Source: Neckera pumila (lineage: Eukaryota; Streptophyta; Bryopsida; Hypnales; Neckeraceae). From it: a DNA stretch of 64,000 nucleotides. This document shows positions 47,854 to 59,500 of this stretch, piece by piece; the stretch's first letter is position 1, and every line of letters begins with the position of its first letter. A program made the translations under genes and the position numbers. The DNA lies in contig OZ018409.1 in assembly GCA_963969595.1 (NCBI GenBank), positions 44,281,282-44,345,281 on the forward strand, given 5' to 3'. Below the pieces are notes generated by a model that did no database searches, had not been told where the DNA came from, and saw nothing but the letters and a program-made list of their open reading frames with translations.

Positions 47854-49593
47854 GGACTCACTGATGTTTGGCAAGCCGTCCGCAAAAACATAGACTACTA
47901 CGTCAGCGTTAAGGAAAAAAATTTCACAAAGGATAAATTTATGGAAATTACTTTATTCTTGAATAAACGTTGGACCAAGGTTAAAAAAAAGGAATCGGGC
48001 AGCTTTGAGAGAAAATAAGATGACATGGCATATGATGTGGCATGCCATGTGTAAATTAGTTGACGTGGCATAAAATTATGCTGATGTGGCATGCCATGTT
48101 AGTGCAGCAGGGTTGTCTCTTTGCGTTTTCTACACTTATTTTAGAGATGTTTAAATAGACGTAGAGATGTTACTAGAGACATCTTATAAAATGTTGAGAT
48201 GTTTTCTTGGACGTTTTTGTAGATTTCTAAATGCTTAAGAAAAATAGTCACAATTAGTGTAACGTCTATAAAAACGTCATCAGAGCGGCCTTTGAGACAT
48301 GTAAAAAACATCTTGCTAGATGTCTGTATGTTGCTCCACCAAAATTTAAATCTAGTGTTTTCAATATCCCATATAATTTGTCTTCCCCTCTACTACTCTA
48401 TTTGCATAAAGAGACCGTCTTCTCCCCTGTATAAACTCACATCAAGTGGCTTTTGAAGCCATGTGACATAATTGCCAATTATGATGTATTTGTACAGCAT
48501 ATTGTGTATGGAATATCATATATAATGTATGGTGTATTATGTAAAATGTATGGTGTACTGTGTATGACGTGTTATATTGGACATTATGACATGCATGAGG
48601 GCGTCATATGAGATATGTGAAATTGTCCATATTAACATCATGCCGAATAGTTCATCCCATTCCATAAACGTCTAATGTGACATCATTTTGTTCTCCTAAA
48701 TCATACCAAACATTGTCGGGGGTATTCATGATGAAAAGTAAATGTTTACATTGATGTCATAAGAAATCTGGATGTCTAAAGTGATGTCACGTCTATGAAA
48801 ACATCTGGACGTCTGAGTTGATGTTTGAAAAAATGTACAGATGTCTATGTTGACATCATTAAAGACAGCAGGAAAATTCTTGAACAACAAAAAAAGTATA
48901 CTAATATGGAATGCCACATCATCTTTGCTAGATGCCACATCATTTTTTCCGCCACCACGTCACATGCTACCTCAGATGCCACATCATGGCCAAAAATGGA
49001 TGAAAAAATTCCTACTTGGTTGCCCGTGTCGCGTGGCCCTTAGGTGGCAACCATATGGCGGCCTTTAAGGATCCCGTTGACCCATGTTTTTTGGACATCT
49101 GGTCCCCTAGCATGCTCATGTCCTACGTTAAATCTAATGTCATTTCCGAGTCTTAAGCAACGCAAAATTTTGGACGTCCACGTAGACATTTCAAAACACC
49201 ATTCACGATATCAGTACGCAGAATCCAGGGATAAGAAAAAACACGTGTTTCTTATAGTGTTCCAACCATAGGCTAGTTACAACAACAATGCTTCAATGCA
49301 TGTGATAATTGCAGCCTTCAATGTAGCCTACATCTTAGAATCTTTCTATACTTTCAATGTAAGTTTACACCTTGCCAATATTTGTGTTCCTCCTGCTCTC
49401 GTGAGTTGTCACATAAACCACAGCTGATTGGAAACAAAGTAGGCTAACTAGTGAAAATGGGTGCCTAAGTGGTTGGAAAAGGGTCGACTCCCTTATCACC
49501 TTTTCATTTATTTGGGGAACAATTTGCTAAATAGTTTGAAGGCAATGTGCTGACCAGTAGCTAGTTTATAGATTTATGATTTGTAGGCTATGC
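47854..49593. other. Inverted clusters of a GATGTGGCA motif, no gene
   Basis: A left cluster at about 48018-48095 (several GATGTGGCATGCCATG-type units) and a right cluster at about 48910-48990 in the opposite sense (repeated GATGCCACATCAT) flank roughly 0.8 kb. That interval is rich in diverged GACGTCTA/GATGTC words and a GTATGGTGTA repeat near 48505-48575. This looks like a foldback-type mobile element of about 1 kb; its exact ends are not defined. Confidence 0.45.
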
Positions 49594-50395
49594 TTAACCC
49601 CTCACCGCCCAAGAGGACGAAAAGTGTCTCCACACAAACTTTGAAGCACTATAACTTTTGCATCCAATGTCCAAATTCAATAAAAATTGTTGGAAAAATT
49701 GCGCATACTAGTCTTATTTCTATAATAAAATTTTCAAATCAATCCAAGACAAATTGAAATGGCGAGAGCCATTCAAAGTTCACAAGGTCAATTTTTGATC
49801 AACACACAGCGTTGTGATAAATGCAACTTTGGGTCTTGTATTTTTTTCCAAAAATGTTTGTTGTCAATAAAATGTGCTGTGTTTTGTACCCCTTAAGGTC
49901 TAGTTATTGTGGTAGAATTTTCATGCCGATCCAAGTTGTTTTGAATTCTTGAGAGCAATTCAAAGTTCAAAATCCAGATATTATTGCATTTTAGTCAACT
50001 TTGGCGGCTCATAACTACTTCATACATGATCTTTTTTCAAAACTTCCTGTTGGAGAAGTTGCATATACTTGTCTAGTTCTTGTGGCTAAAGTTTCATATC
50101 AATCCAAGAAGTTTTGATTGTCTGAGAAGCATTTTAGTAGAAGGAGGTTCAATTATAGATGTGATTTTTTGCTCCTTTTTTCACTATTTTGGGACATTTC
50201 AAATCCATTTTGTAGACACAATGATTCATTTCTCTGAAAGTCTTTTCACCAAAGTGTTTATATTATGGTTTTAAATCACTTTGTAGCTTAAAGATACGGT
50301 TGAGATCTTCATACCTCACTCTAATTTTGACTTTTCAGACTTGCAAAGGCAGGCATTTTTTAAGCATGGTTGGACTTTGGGTGGTGAGGGGTTAA
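49594..50395 (+). mobile_element. TTAA-flanked piggyBac-like element, subfamily C
   Basis: Starts TTAA-CCCCTCACCGCCCAA and ends TTTGGGTGGTGAGGGG-TTAA, inverted ends with one mismatch in 15 and intact TTAA on both sides, 802 bases. The interior is unrelated to A and B and consists of about three diverged copies of a unit of about 150-200 bases (each with CATATCAATCCAAG-like and GAGAGCAATTCAAAGTTC-like blocks). Noncoding. Confidence 0.82.
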
Positions 50396-51590
50396 AGTGA
50401 GAAACATTAGTTCTTTTCCAAAGTCACCAAGTACGAATGGTGACGTGGTGACGTGGTAGGCAAGACCAATGTTACTTTGAAGGTTGCAAAATAGCTCTAA
50501 ATAAATGAGGAAAAACAAGTGTGAGGCCTTCATATGAAAGTCTAATAAGATACGTAGGAGGTTCTTAAATCACACAGGTTCTTAAATCGCACAAGTTCTA
50601 AAATCGCCCACCCTACTCAAATGTACACTACTTCTACATGTTGCTTTTTCATATCCTTAAGCAATGTACAAACAATGGATAATTTAGGGGTGGTTGATTT
50701 TACTTAAAGCCCTATGCCACTTCAACTTCAAAATTTTATAACAAATTCCAAAAAACTCCAAAAAATATGAATCGACTTGGGTTAGATGCCAATTACTCTT
50801 GTCATTCAAATAAAGTTTATTAACTAGGGTTGCTATTTTGTAAACTAGGGTTGCTATTTTGTGAGCGTGCGAGCGTGAGCTTGTGAGCCTATGAGTTTGT
50901 GAGCATTCAGTTTTTTAGAGAAAATTCTATGGTGGAACCTATGACCGTGGACATTATATCATTCAAGATTAAGGATTGAAAGACTCAAATAATCTACTCA
51001 TTTTATCAATAAATGGAAAGTATAGATGTCTTTCACTAACGACATTCTTCAAAACCATGCTTGATGCTTCTGGAAACCAACATCTATAGTTAGGAGCCTT
51101 CGTCCACCATATAAGAGACCGCAATAAGTTGTTTCAAAGACTAAAGATAAAAGCCACAAAGCTAATTTTTTGCAACCTCTATAGGATATTTTCAATGGCA
51201 TAGTTGTCGATTGGCTCATCAGCATTGTCCTTTGAAACATTTCATTTCTACCATAGAGCAATTGTTTAGTGGCATGGGACTTAAGTTTCACAAATGATTT
51301 TGTAGAAAATTTAATTTAAATCAAACTTGAAAAAGGAAACAAAATAATTAAGGTCCAAGTGGTTGATGCAATTAGTAATATTTGCTTACTACATAACATG
51401 CAAATATATGATTGTCAATAAGATTAGAAAATTTAAAGCCAAATCCATGCTAGATTGTAAATATGGGCCTTATTGCACAAGAATAGCTAGACATGGTTGT
51501 CATATCAGACGGAATATCCCTGTTCACGGACAGAATCGGACCGATTAGGGCTAACTGGCTGCAAACTTCAGAGCCTTGTAACTTTTGTAG
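50396..51590. other. Intergenic, no gene
   Basis: Contains a short duplicated ACTAGGGTTGCTATTTTGT near 50826-50862 followed by a GTGAGC-type simple repeat to about 50910. No supported coding frame. Confidence 0.5.
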
Positions 51591-51683
51591 AAATTCTTCA
51601 AATTGGGCAAATGAGAAGTTTTTTGGCATCTACAATTCTTGTAGATGCCGAAAAACATCTCATTTGCCCGATTTGAAGAATTT
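51591..51683 (+). ncRNA. Candidate hairpin RNA: 44-base stem, 5-base loop
   Basis: The left arm 51591-51634 and the right arm 51640-51683 pair at 43 of 44 positions in a + strand transcript, two of them as U-G. Arm sequences start AAATTCTTCAAATTGGGC and end GCCCGATTTGAAGAATTT. The geometry resembles a young microRNA or a small-RNA-producing hairpin. A transposon-derived palindrome is the alternative; nothing shows it is transcribed. Confidence 0.4.
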
Positions 51684-51689
51684 TTTTTT

Positions 51690-51774
51690 TCATAAATATT
51701 GAAAATTGAGGTAAATACAGGACTTTGAAGTTTATTTTAGAGCAAAGAATCCATAACTATGCACAAGCTAAAGT
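51690..51774 (+). mobile_element. Fragment of an A1-type element at a duplication junction
   Basis: Contains AAATATTGAAAATTGAGGTA and TTATTTTAGAGCAAAGAATC, which match the interior of the A1 copy at about 43800-43880 in the same orientation. It ends where the copied DCD tail begins. Confidence 0.5.
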
Positions 51775-52979
51775 GATGGCAAGGGCCAAATGATCTAATT
51801 GACATAATGAAGCAGGTATGCATCTCATAGTGAAGTCGTCTTTGCTTCCATCACCAAATGCTGGATTATGGGGCAAACAATTTTTAGAATTCTGAAACAT
51901 TCTCTTCGAATTCATTGATGATAGATAGATGGTAGATAGATAAGAACTCCAGTCTTTGAAGAAGGCCGGCGTGAATAAAGTGTCTCTTCGTATTTTGTTG
52001 ATCACTAATAGGAGATTGTTGTTCATTCCAAGTTTGATTTATTTTCATTTGAAGATGGCTGGGTTGGAAGGCAACTTCGTACCAAGATGTGCAAATGGGT
52101 GATTTTCTGAGAGCTGTAGTTATCCAATTAGGTGGTGAGATCATGACCACTCATCTAAGATAAACTGTTTAGTGTTTAATCAGCAGAGTGGAGTCATTGA
52201 TACTGCGGTCTTTCATCTCTCGTAACATTTCTGGAGAGGTGGCAACCACACGTTGATTACACAGAATTTTAACAAAGGGGAACACACAATGCAGTCACCC
52301 GAGTGTCTCCGACTGTGAATCTAAGTTTCGATACAGCAATTTCATCTGTCACTCTGCTTTGCATCTGGATACAGTAGTCTAGTGCAAATTCTTGCGTAAC
52401 TCTTGCGTATTTTCTACTACTACTCATCTTGTGCACATATCAACCTCGAAGATTTCTAATACATGAGTCGAGTTGTGAACGCATAGGGTTCCAATCAAAT
52501 GACAGACAGACAGAGCAATTTGAGAGTATCGAGTGTCCCAGAAGAGTACTCGCTAAAAGACAATCCTCTGTCTTAGTATCAGAATTCCATAAAGTAAGCC
52601 AAACACATGTTTGAGAAAGCACTCTCTTTTAACACAAATTACATGTACTCCATGTTTCCACGATCGGCATGTAAACTCAGTCTTAGGTATCTACCAACAC
52701 CCCCATGGAACCTCTAACAAGCGGTCAGAATGTGTCGGTACCAATGAGTTATCAAGGAATATTATTTAAAAAAACTTTCAAAAGCGCTTGCAATTACTCC
52801 AAATTTCCTCGATCTGTCGGAACCAACCAGTTATCAGCAGTTGCTCTACCTTTCTAACGTCGATGTTTCCGCTGTTCAAATCCATCTATCAAATTCCTCA
52901 CGCTGCTCAAAGATCCGCTGCTCAAAGATCCAAAAAATTTCAAAATTCAATGCAAGGGCTTTGATTAATGAAAAGTCGG

Positions 52980-53865
52980 AGAAAGTCTGGGGAGCAGTTG
53001 AATCCGCCCGCTGCAGAGACGGAGTCTTCACGCAACCCCGAAGTCACCCGACTGGTGAAGACAAGTGGGCTTTGGTGAACAGTGTCGCCCTTCAAACCCT
53101 GGCTTTCTCTGGAGAACAGACCGCCCAGTCGATTCCTTCAACTTCGTCTGTGCTTTGGCTCTCACTCTCTTCCTTGTGCGATTCCTGCTGCCCTGCACCA
53201 ACTTAACCCACGCCTGCTGCAATTCATCGTCCCCACTTGAGCACCTTCAGTTCTGCCAACCCTCCCATGCCCCAGAGTCCACTCTTTGCGGTAGGGTTTC
53301 CGTTTTGAAATCTCTTGCGGAGTCATCACGTCGCTACAAGAACCCGCTGTTGCGATCGCTTCTCGGAGAAGTCGCCTGTTTCCTCCGCGCAGATCCACGA
53401 GTCGACGGTCAGCGAATTTGGGTGAGTGCATCTTGCTGCTTTGAGAGTGTCTTGCGAGTGTGCTAAGGAAGTGTCGGTAAAGAGAATCATTGGCTACCTT
53501 GGAGAGAGATGAGAGGCCAGAGAAGAGTAACTATGAGATACAATGGAGCATCCCGTGGTGTAGTTTTGGTGCATTGAGGGCTTCGATTGAACGCTGCTGC
53601 ATGGATTATAACATTATATCGCTCTTTCTTATCAAATGAAAGGAAACATGGTACTTCTGCGTCGTTGTTGCTGGTGAAGTTAGCTTTGTGTTAAGCTTCG
53701 GGCCTTGGGATTACTTCATGTGTGTGGAACGTGAGGGCGCTCTGTTTTTTGACCTTTTGTGAGCCCTCTTTGATCTTTTGTTCTTAGGAGTGGTGACAGG
53801 ATTTCGCCTGTTTCATCATTGCAGTTTTTTTGTGATGCAAAGTCGTCACATTTGTGTGCATGCAG
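52980..53865 (+). other. Probable K3 leader exon (to 53421) and leader intron (53422-53865)
   Basis: Same structure as in K1: a C/T-rich leader, donor GG|GTGAGTGC at 53422, and acceptor TGCATGCAG at 53865, 32 bases before the start codon. An open frame of about 133 codons lies across the leader (53065-53466) and resembles the K1 one, but it crosses the donor site and is probably not translated as such. Confidence 0.5.
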
Positions 53866-53897
53866 TGCCTTGGAGAGGAGCTTGATTACTTGGCGAT

Positions 53898-55166
53898 ATG
53901 GGGAATTCTGCTCGACGATTGGCTGTTGGGCCCCCTGAGCAGATGACCATGTCGGACGCAGGTGCTTCCTCCACCTTGGGTGAAACCTCCAGTTTCCACA
54001 CGGCCCTTGAAGAATGTTTGCCTTCAGGGCATGATGTAGCACTTGGAGGAGGTCGTAGCGGTGAAGGATCCTCCATGCAACAAAAGTCCGAGTACTTCTC
54101 TGCACGCGTGGAGGAGATGATGCGAAGCAAAAGCGAATTCGCTTCTGATGTGGAGCATGAGATCGAGCATTCAAAGGTGCATTGGACCGAAGTGCCTGGC
54201 CTATCGGAGCTTTCAGAAGACGACGTCCATGAAGAAGAAGTGAATCGAGAGAATGAGAAAGTGAATCGAGAGAATGAGGAAGTCTTTGCAGAATTGATGA
54301 ACGACCCGCAATGGAGGCACCATGAAGATGGTCATTTTTTCCAAGAATGGAAATCGCGTGCTCGGAAGTTGGGTCGGAAGATTGCCGAGGGTGGACAGGC
54401 GGCAATTTTTGAAGTAATAGACGATGATGGGAGCATAGCTACTAGCGGTGTGTTGAAGGTGTTCAAGAGAGGATTACGACTATCAGATCTCAAGAAACAA
54501 TGGCCTCATGGAATCCTTCGAGGGGAAGTTGAACCATGTATTACAGCTGGGGGAACTATGTTGGACGATGGGAGGTTTGCATTCATGATGCTAAGATGTT
54601 GGGGTGACTTACGCAAGTTGATTGACCAAGCCATGCAAGAGAAGAACAACCGAGGTCCACCATTTCCATATGAGTGGAAAGGGAAGACCATGCTTGCCAA
54701 AGTTATCATGGTGTTAATTGCATATGTTATGGCTGAATTACACAAGCACAACATTATTCATAGAGACTTGAAAGCTACCAACATCCTTCTTTTTATAGAT
54801 GACGACGATATATATCCAACTGTTGCAGACTATGAGTGTTCCAGTGGAGTTGTGGGAACAGGATTTTGGAAGGCACCAGAGATATTGGAGGCCTTGAAGA
54901 ATGGAAGTGCTATTGACTTCACCGAGAAAATGGATGTATATAGCTATGGCATGACCTGCTTTGAAGTGGTAACTGGTCGCTTGCCATTTGAAGGTGAACT
55001 TGAAGACTGTAGGGCAAGCCGTGATCTTGTTATTGCAGGACAGAGGCCTAAACTACCTAGTGATTTGGATGTGCAATGGAAGGATTTGATTGAGAGGTGT
55101 TGGAATCCAATTCCAAATGAAAGACCTAGTTTTCAAGAAATTTGGAGGGTATTAGCTGCTCTTTGA
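53898..55166 (+). CDS. Atypical protein kinase K3, intact, 422 residues
   Basis: Only complete member of the local kinase family. It begins MGNSARRL, a good N-myristoylation signal (Gly2, Ser4, basic residues), so membrane attachment is likely. Residues 11-150 are a low-complexity and acidic region with the repeat VNRENE at 115-127. The kinase domain spans about 155-422: degenerate Gly loop AEGGQAAIF (163-171), candidate ATP lysine K187 in VLKVFK, catalytic HRDLKATN (288-295), Mg-binding ADYE (310-313) instead of DFG, activation segment end GFWKAPE (322-328), DVYSYG (346-351), and the tyrosine-kinase-like C terminus CWNPIPNERPSF (401-412). The last motif places it near plant TKL or RLCK kinases. 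HRD Asp and the DYE Asp are kept, so activity is possible. The coding part is a single exon, with one leader intron upstream. The substrate is unknown. Confidence 0.85.
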   Translation: MGNSARRLAVGPPEQMTMSDAGASSTLGETSSFHTALEECLPSGHDVALGGGRSGEGSSMQQKSEYFSARVEEMMRSKSEFASDVEHEIEHSKVHWTEVPGLSELSEDDVHEEEVNRENEKVNRENEEVFAELMNDPQWRHHEDGHFFQEWKSRARKLGRKIAEGGQAAIFEVIDDDGSIATSGVLKVFKRGLRLSDLKKQWPHGILRGEVEPCITAGGTMLDDGRFAFMMLRCWGDLRKLIDQAMQEKNNRGPPFPYEWKGKTMLAKVIMVLIAYVMAELHKHNIIHRDLKATNILLFIDDDDIYPTVADYECSSGVVGTGFWKAPEILEALKNGSAIDFTEKMDVYSYGMTCFEVVTGRLPFEGELEDCRASRDLVIAGQRPKLPSDLDVQWKDLIERCWNPIPNERPSFQEIWRVLAAL

Positions 55167-55597
55167 TGGGATGTCATTGTAGTAAGGTGCTTGTAAGTAT
55201 ATAACATAGTCCTCCATGAGAACTTGTAAGATGTAACTCTAGGCAAGATGTTATAAGAGTTTCATATTTTGGTCTTTTCATGTTCATCTCATTGAAATGA
55301 TTTAGAATACCCAAATTATTATTATGTGTTGATGCAATCATTATGGTATGGACTATAGAGTGATTTTTGAATTATGAATGAGCCATTGTTTGAATTGTTA
55401 TTTGAATGTTTTTAAGACATTGATGAAGGATGTTTAATTTGTCCATTTGTCAAGCTTATCAAAGATTAGAATGATTAGAAAGTTAGATTAGAGAGCATGA
55501 TATATATGATTAGTTATATTATTCAAGAACTATTCATGTTATCTTCTTAGTCAAATTTTAAAATTTTTTAAAGTACTCCTAAAATCTTGAGTATTGT
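55167..55597. other. K3 3' region
   Basis: Matches the K1 3' region (29622-30020) closely to about 55555, where the duplication ends just before the next TTAA element. Noncoding. Confidence 0.6.
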
Positions 55598-56525
55598 TTA
55601 ACCCCTCAAGGACCATTGTCCGTTCGGGGGACAAATGGGATTTCGGGCAGGTACCTACGGGCTGGATTTTTGTCATGATTTCTTGAATATTTTTTGGAGA
55701 TAGAAAAATTGATAAGCTTTGTGGGAATATAATTTTTTTTTCAATCGGTGCTCAGGAACAAAAGTTATGCCCAAATAAGTTCAAAGCAGGGGAAAAGGGG
55801 CAACAAAAAAATTTTGCAAAAAATTTAATTTTTTCAAATTTTTTTTTTCCTTATATATTATATTTTTGTTTATTTGGGAAGCTTTGATTCATTTCATTTT
55901 ATTTTTTTATGAGAAAGTTATGGACAATCTTGTTTTTCGGACAAGTAGAGCATCTTCTTGGAAAAAATAACTTGTAGGATTCATTTTGGAATGCAATTTT
56001 TGCAATTTACAAAAAAAAAAAGTTTCACATGGTTTAGTTTTTGTGCTAGTAAATTATCACCATTGGGATTGATGCATTTTAATTCCATCTAAAAGATATT
56101 AATATTTTAGATTTTCCTTCTATCTTGTACCAATTTCTACTTAACAATTTTTTTTAAAATGAAAATAATGTTTTTTGAATTTCTTTTTTTTCCCTAGACT
56201 TTCAATTCAATTCTCCACTAGAAAGATTTAAGGCTCAAAACTCTGTAGTGCAAAAAATTTATGTTAAAAATGTTCAAAGCCAAAAAATATAGAACCGCAA
56301 TGTGTTGAAAAACTTGTTTTTTTTCACTTCAGATGCAGATATCTTGCAATTTGTGCGTCAAAAATTCTGAAATTTTTTCCTCAAAATTATATACTAGTTA
56401 GGTATAAGATCCTACAATTAGATGTGCAAAAAAAACAATTTTCAAATTTTTTTTCTCTTTGCTCTAGAAATGGCAATTTTGAAAGTTTTTTGGTAGAAAA
56501 TAGGCCTTGATCCTTTAGAGGTTAA
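55598..56525 (+). mobile_element. TTAA-flanked piggyBac-like element, subfamily A2
   Basis: Starts TTAA-CCCCTCAAGGACCATTG and ends TTGATCCTTTAGAGG-TTAA, 928 bases, with the subterminal hairpin TTGTCCGTTCGGGGGACAA. It is the closest relative of 38249-39241 and gives the empty site for the mini-element nested there. It sits about 40 bases beyond the K3 duplication end. Confidence 0.8.
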
Positions 56526-59500
56526 AACACAACGCAATTAGCAAGTGTTTCTTACAATCACCTCTAAATGGATTTGCAATGTGGTTTCTCCAAAAAAATC
56601 AATATATTTGAAGCTCATCACTATAAAGTCTTAGCACTAGTAATTTGAAACAAAAACTGAAAACTCGATCCTTCAACAATTAATCATAGATCAAATGCAT
56701 TTCATCTCTAGAAGATTTTTTTTCTTTAAGTTCAAATTGTTAAATTCTACAATTCTACTAATGATGATTTTTTAAGATTTTATTTTCCTTATTGATTCAA
56801 ATTGTTTTGGACATGTCATTTTTTGAACAATAATAGTTATTTTTTGAGGTCTGAAATATCTACATCATTTGATCTAAAAATCTATACCACAAAATGTGAG
56901 AGGTTTAATATAAGAATTTATAAACATTTAATTGAAAGAATAAACAAAGATTTTTAGTTCTTAGAATATGTTTGCATTCATTTGTTCCTTGAAATTTAAA
57001 TGTTTGATGTTTGAAGGATTAACTTCTGAAGGACCAAAGCTTTTTCCAATCAATAAATACTCAAATTACCATTTTTTTTACAACTTTTCAAAAAAATTGA
57101 AGTTCTGTATGGTTAAGTTTTCTTACTAGAAAAATTTCACCACTGGAATGAGTGGATTTCAATTCCATCTTTTAACTATTAATGACAAAGTCTTTCCTCC
57201 TATGTCAAACGTGCTTCAACTAAGCAATTTTTTCATCTTTGAAATGGACATAACCACTACCATTTATATGGGGCATCAGCACTCAAAACTAACATTTCAC
57301 TATACAAAAATAAAGATTCATACAATTCATTTGTATTTTTTGTAAAGTATAGATATACATTCATGCAAAAATTCAAAATCAAATATTTAAGGTGTTTAAC
57401 TTACTTTAAATGACCTTGCAATACTAGGAGGTCAAATAATCTGGCTATATACTAAATATAATTCTCGGGGGGTGAAGTAAGAGTCAGAAGTAGCCATATG
57501 GGTACGAACAAATGTAGGGTGTTAAAAAAACATTGTGGTAGAAAATTATAAATTGATTTTTTACACTATAGGGTATTAAAAATGCCATTGGATGTCTTCA
57601 AAATACTATAGGGTGTGGAATAATAGGTTCCATTAGAAAAATAGTGGACCTACTATACCCTCCTTTTTTTGGACAAAAGTCTTAAATAGTGTTGCCTTGT
57701 GAGTGGCATATTGGTCAAGTATGGTATTGTGCTCTAAAACCAACCTTCTTCTTCAAACCGTCCATTAGGTGGCTCATAAATGGATACATGATGGACTATT
57801 GATTATGTAAGAGAAGAGGAAGAGTTGTTTTATATTCTCCAATGGATGGTACATACTTCATTAAAAGTTGGTTAGGAGCCACGGTAAGTCCATTTCTAAT
57901 TAAGTGGATAGGGGTTCATTAATTTTTTCCAAAATGAGAATTGGTGGCTCAACTACCTTCCTATGTATGTATGCTAAAAAATCTGAAATAATAATTAACT
58001 CAAGCTTCCATTTATGTTTTACAATTTTAGTAAAGGTCACACTTAGGAACCTATCTATTACTTTTTGCATGCCTCAATGCTTGTTTTTGGTAAAGCTATA
58101 TCTTTTTACCGACCATTTAAGAGTGGATTTTGCAAATGCTAGAAGTCAAAAATAGGTTCCTATGGCAAAATTCTTTGAAAACTCAACACTAATTCATAAA
58201 AGCTCCAAAAATTATGAAACCATTTGGGTTAGATTTTGCATCAATTTTTTTTCAAGTGAAAAATATGAAAAAAATATGTTTATGCATTTGAATCCATCAA
58301 AAAGGCCCAACAACCATTAAAGTGTCGCTTTTAGAGCCACCTACTTTAATCAATTTTTCAAATGTTGGATAGGTTGTTTCCGGGCGATTGCCTATGGCTG
58401 TCAAATCTTTGTGGATTTACAAGAAAATGGCAATTTAGGGTTCAATGCTAGCGATTGATCTTTTGATGCTTCTCTTTATTGTCCATTTTCATTTATGTTC
58501 CTATATTTGTGTTGTAGTGTAGGTGTTGGAATATGTAGCTAATTGATAGAATTTTAGAAATGCATTTTCCCGACATGTGGGCATCTACTATTGATTTTTT
58601 AAACATTTAGGTTTTGAAAAAGTTATGGCAGTGCACGTTTGAATTTAGTTTTAGAAGTTGACTTTTCTTCCTATTGCCATAACCAGCAGTGCTAGTTTGT
58701 AAGCCTGTGAGCTGTGAGCAGGGATTATATGAGCAGTGAGCTCCAGATTTTTTTTTAAATAATGTAAAATTCAATAATATCAAGAAAAATGATAGTTACC
58801 AAAAAAAATTGTCAATATTTTTGTTTCTTGTAATTTTTGGACTCATATTATTGTGGACCTATTACCATGGACCTATTATCGTGGATATATACTACTTGTA
58901 TTAGGGTTGTTATTTTTTATATTGCCTATGATATTGGAAATATATTGTGAAAATGGAAAACAGTTTAGATAAGAAAAATGAATAAAAATGGAAAGAACGT
59001 TGTACAGAACATTCCATCAAATAATTACAATATTTGTTTAAAGAGAAATTGACACTTTTGCAACAACATGTGTAACTTCAGTCAAAATTATTTCAAACTC
59101 AAATTACAGGCATTCATAGATTTTTAAACTTCTGTATATATCAAAGACCTTCATTAGGAGACCCCATTAATGTCCATTTGTATAGGCCAAGTGTCTAGTA
59201 CTTTAGACTAGTCAATTATCCAAGCGCATTTAGAGCCTTGAATACAACGGTGAATATTATTTGGCAAAACCAAAAATTTGTCATAATATCTTTATTTCCG
59301 CTATATTATTTCTTTCTACAATGATATATTGGAGCTAGAATGTCTTTCATCCTTTTGCGATGTTTGATTCTTGCTGTTGGGCTTGATATTTGCAATTCAA
59401 CATGTGGGACAATCTCGCAATATGCTATTGTAAAGTGTCACCATTGCTCCCCAATGTAGTAGTGACATGTAAAACTTGTTCAAAATTAGCCTCCTTCTCT

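Larger units (their letters stand above)
51775..55555 (+). repeat. Segmental duplication, K3 copy
   Basis: Same content and order as 26330-30020. It begins with a diverged copy of the last DCD codons (AAGGGCCAAATGATCTAA against AAGGGCAAGATGTTCTAG) and no other DCD exon, so it is the derived copy. It ends about 390 bases after the K3 stop. Confidence 0.9.

Noticed and set aside
53716..54405. 229-codon minus-strand frame across the K3 start
   Set aside because: It is antisense to the K3 leader intron and N-terminal coding region; the sense frame has clear kinase homology.
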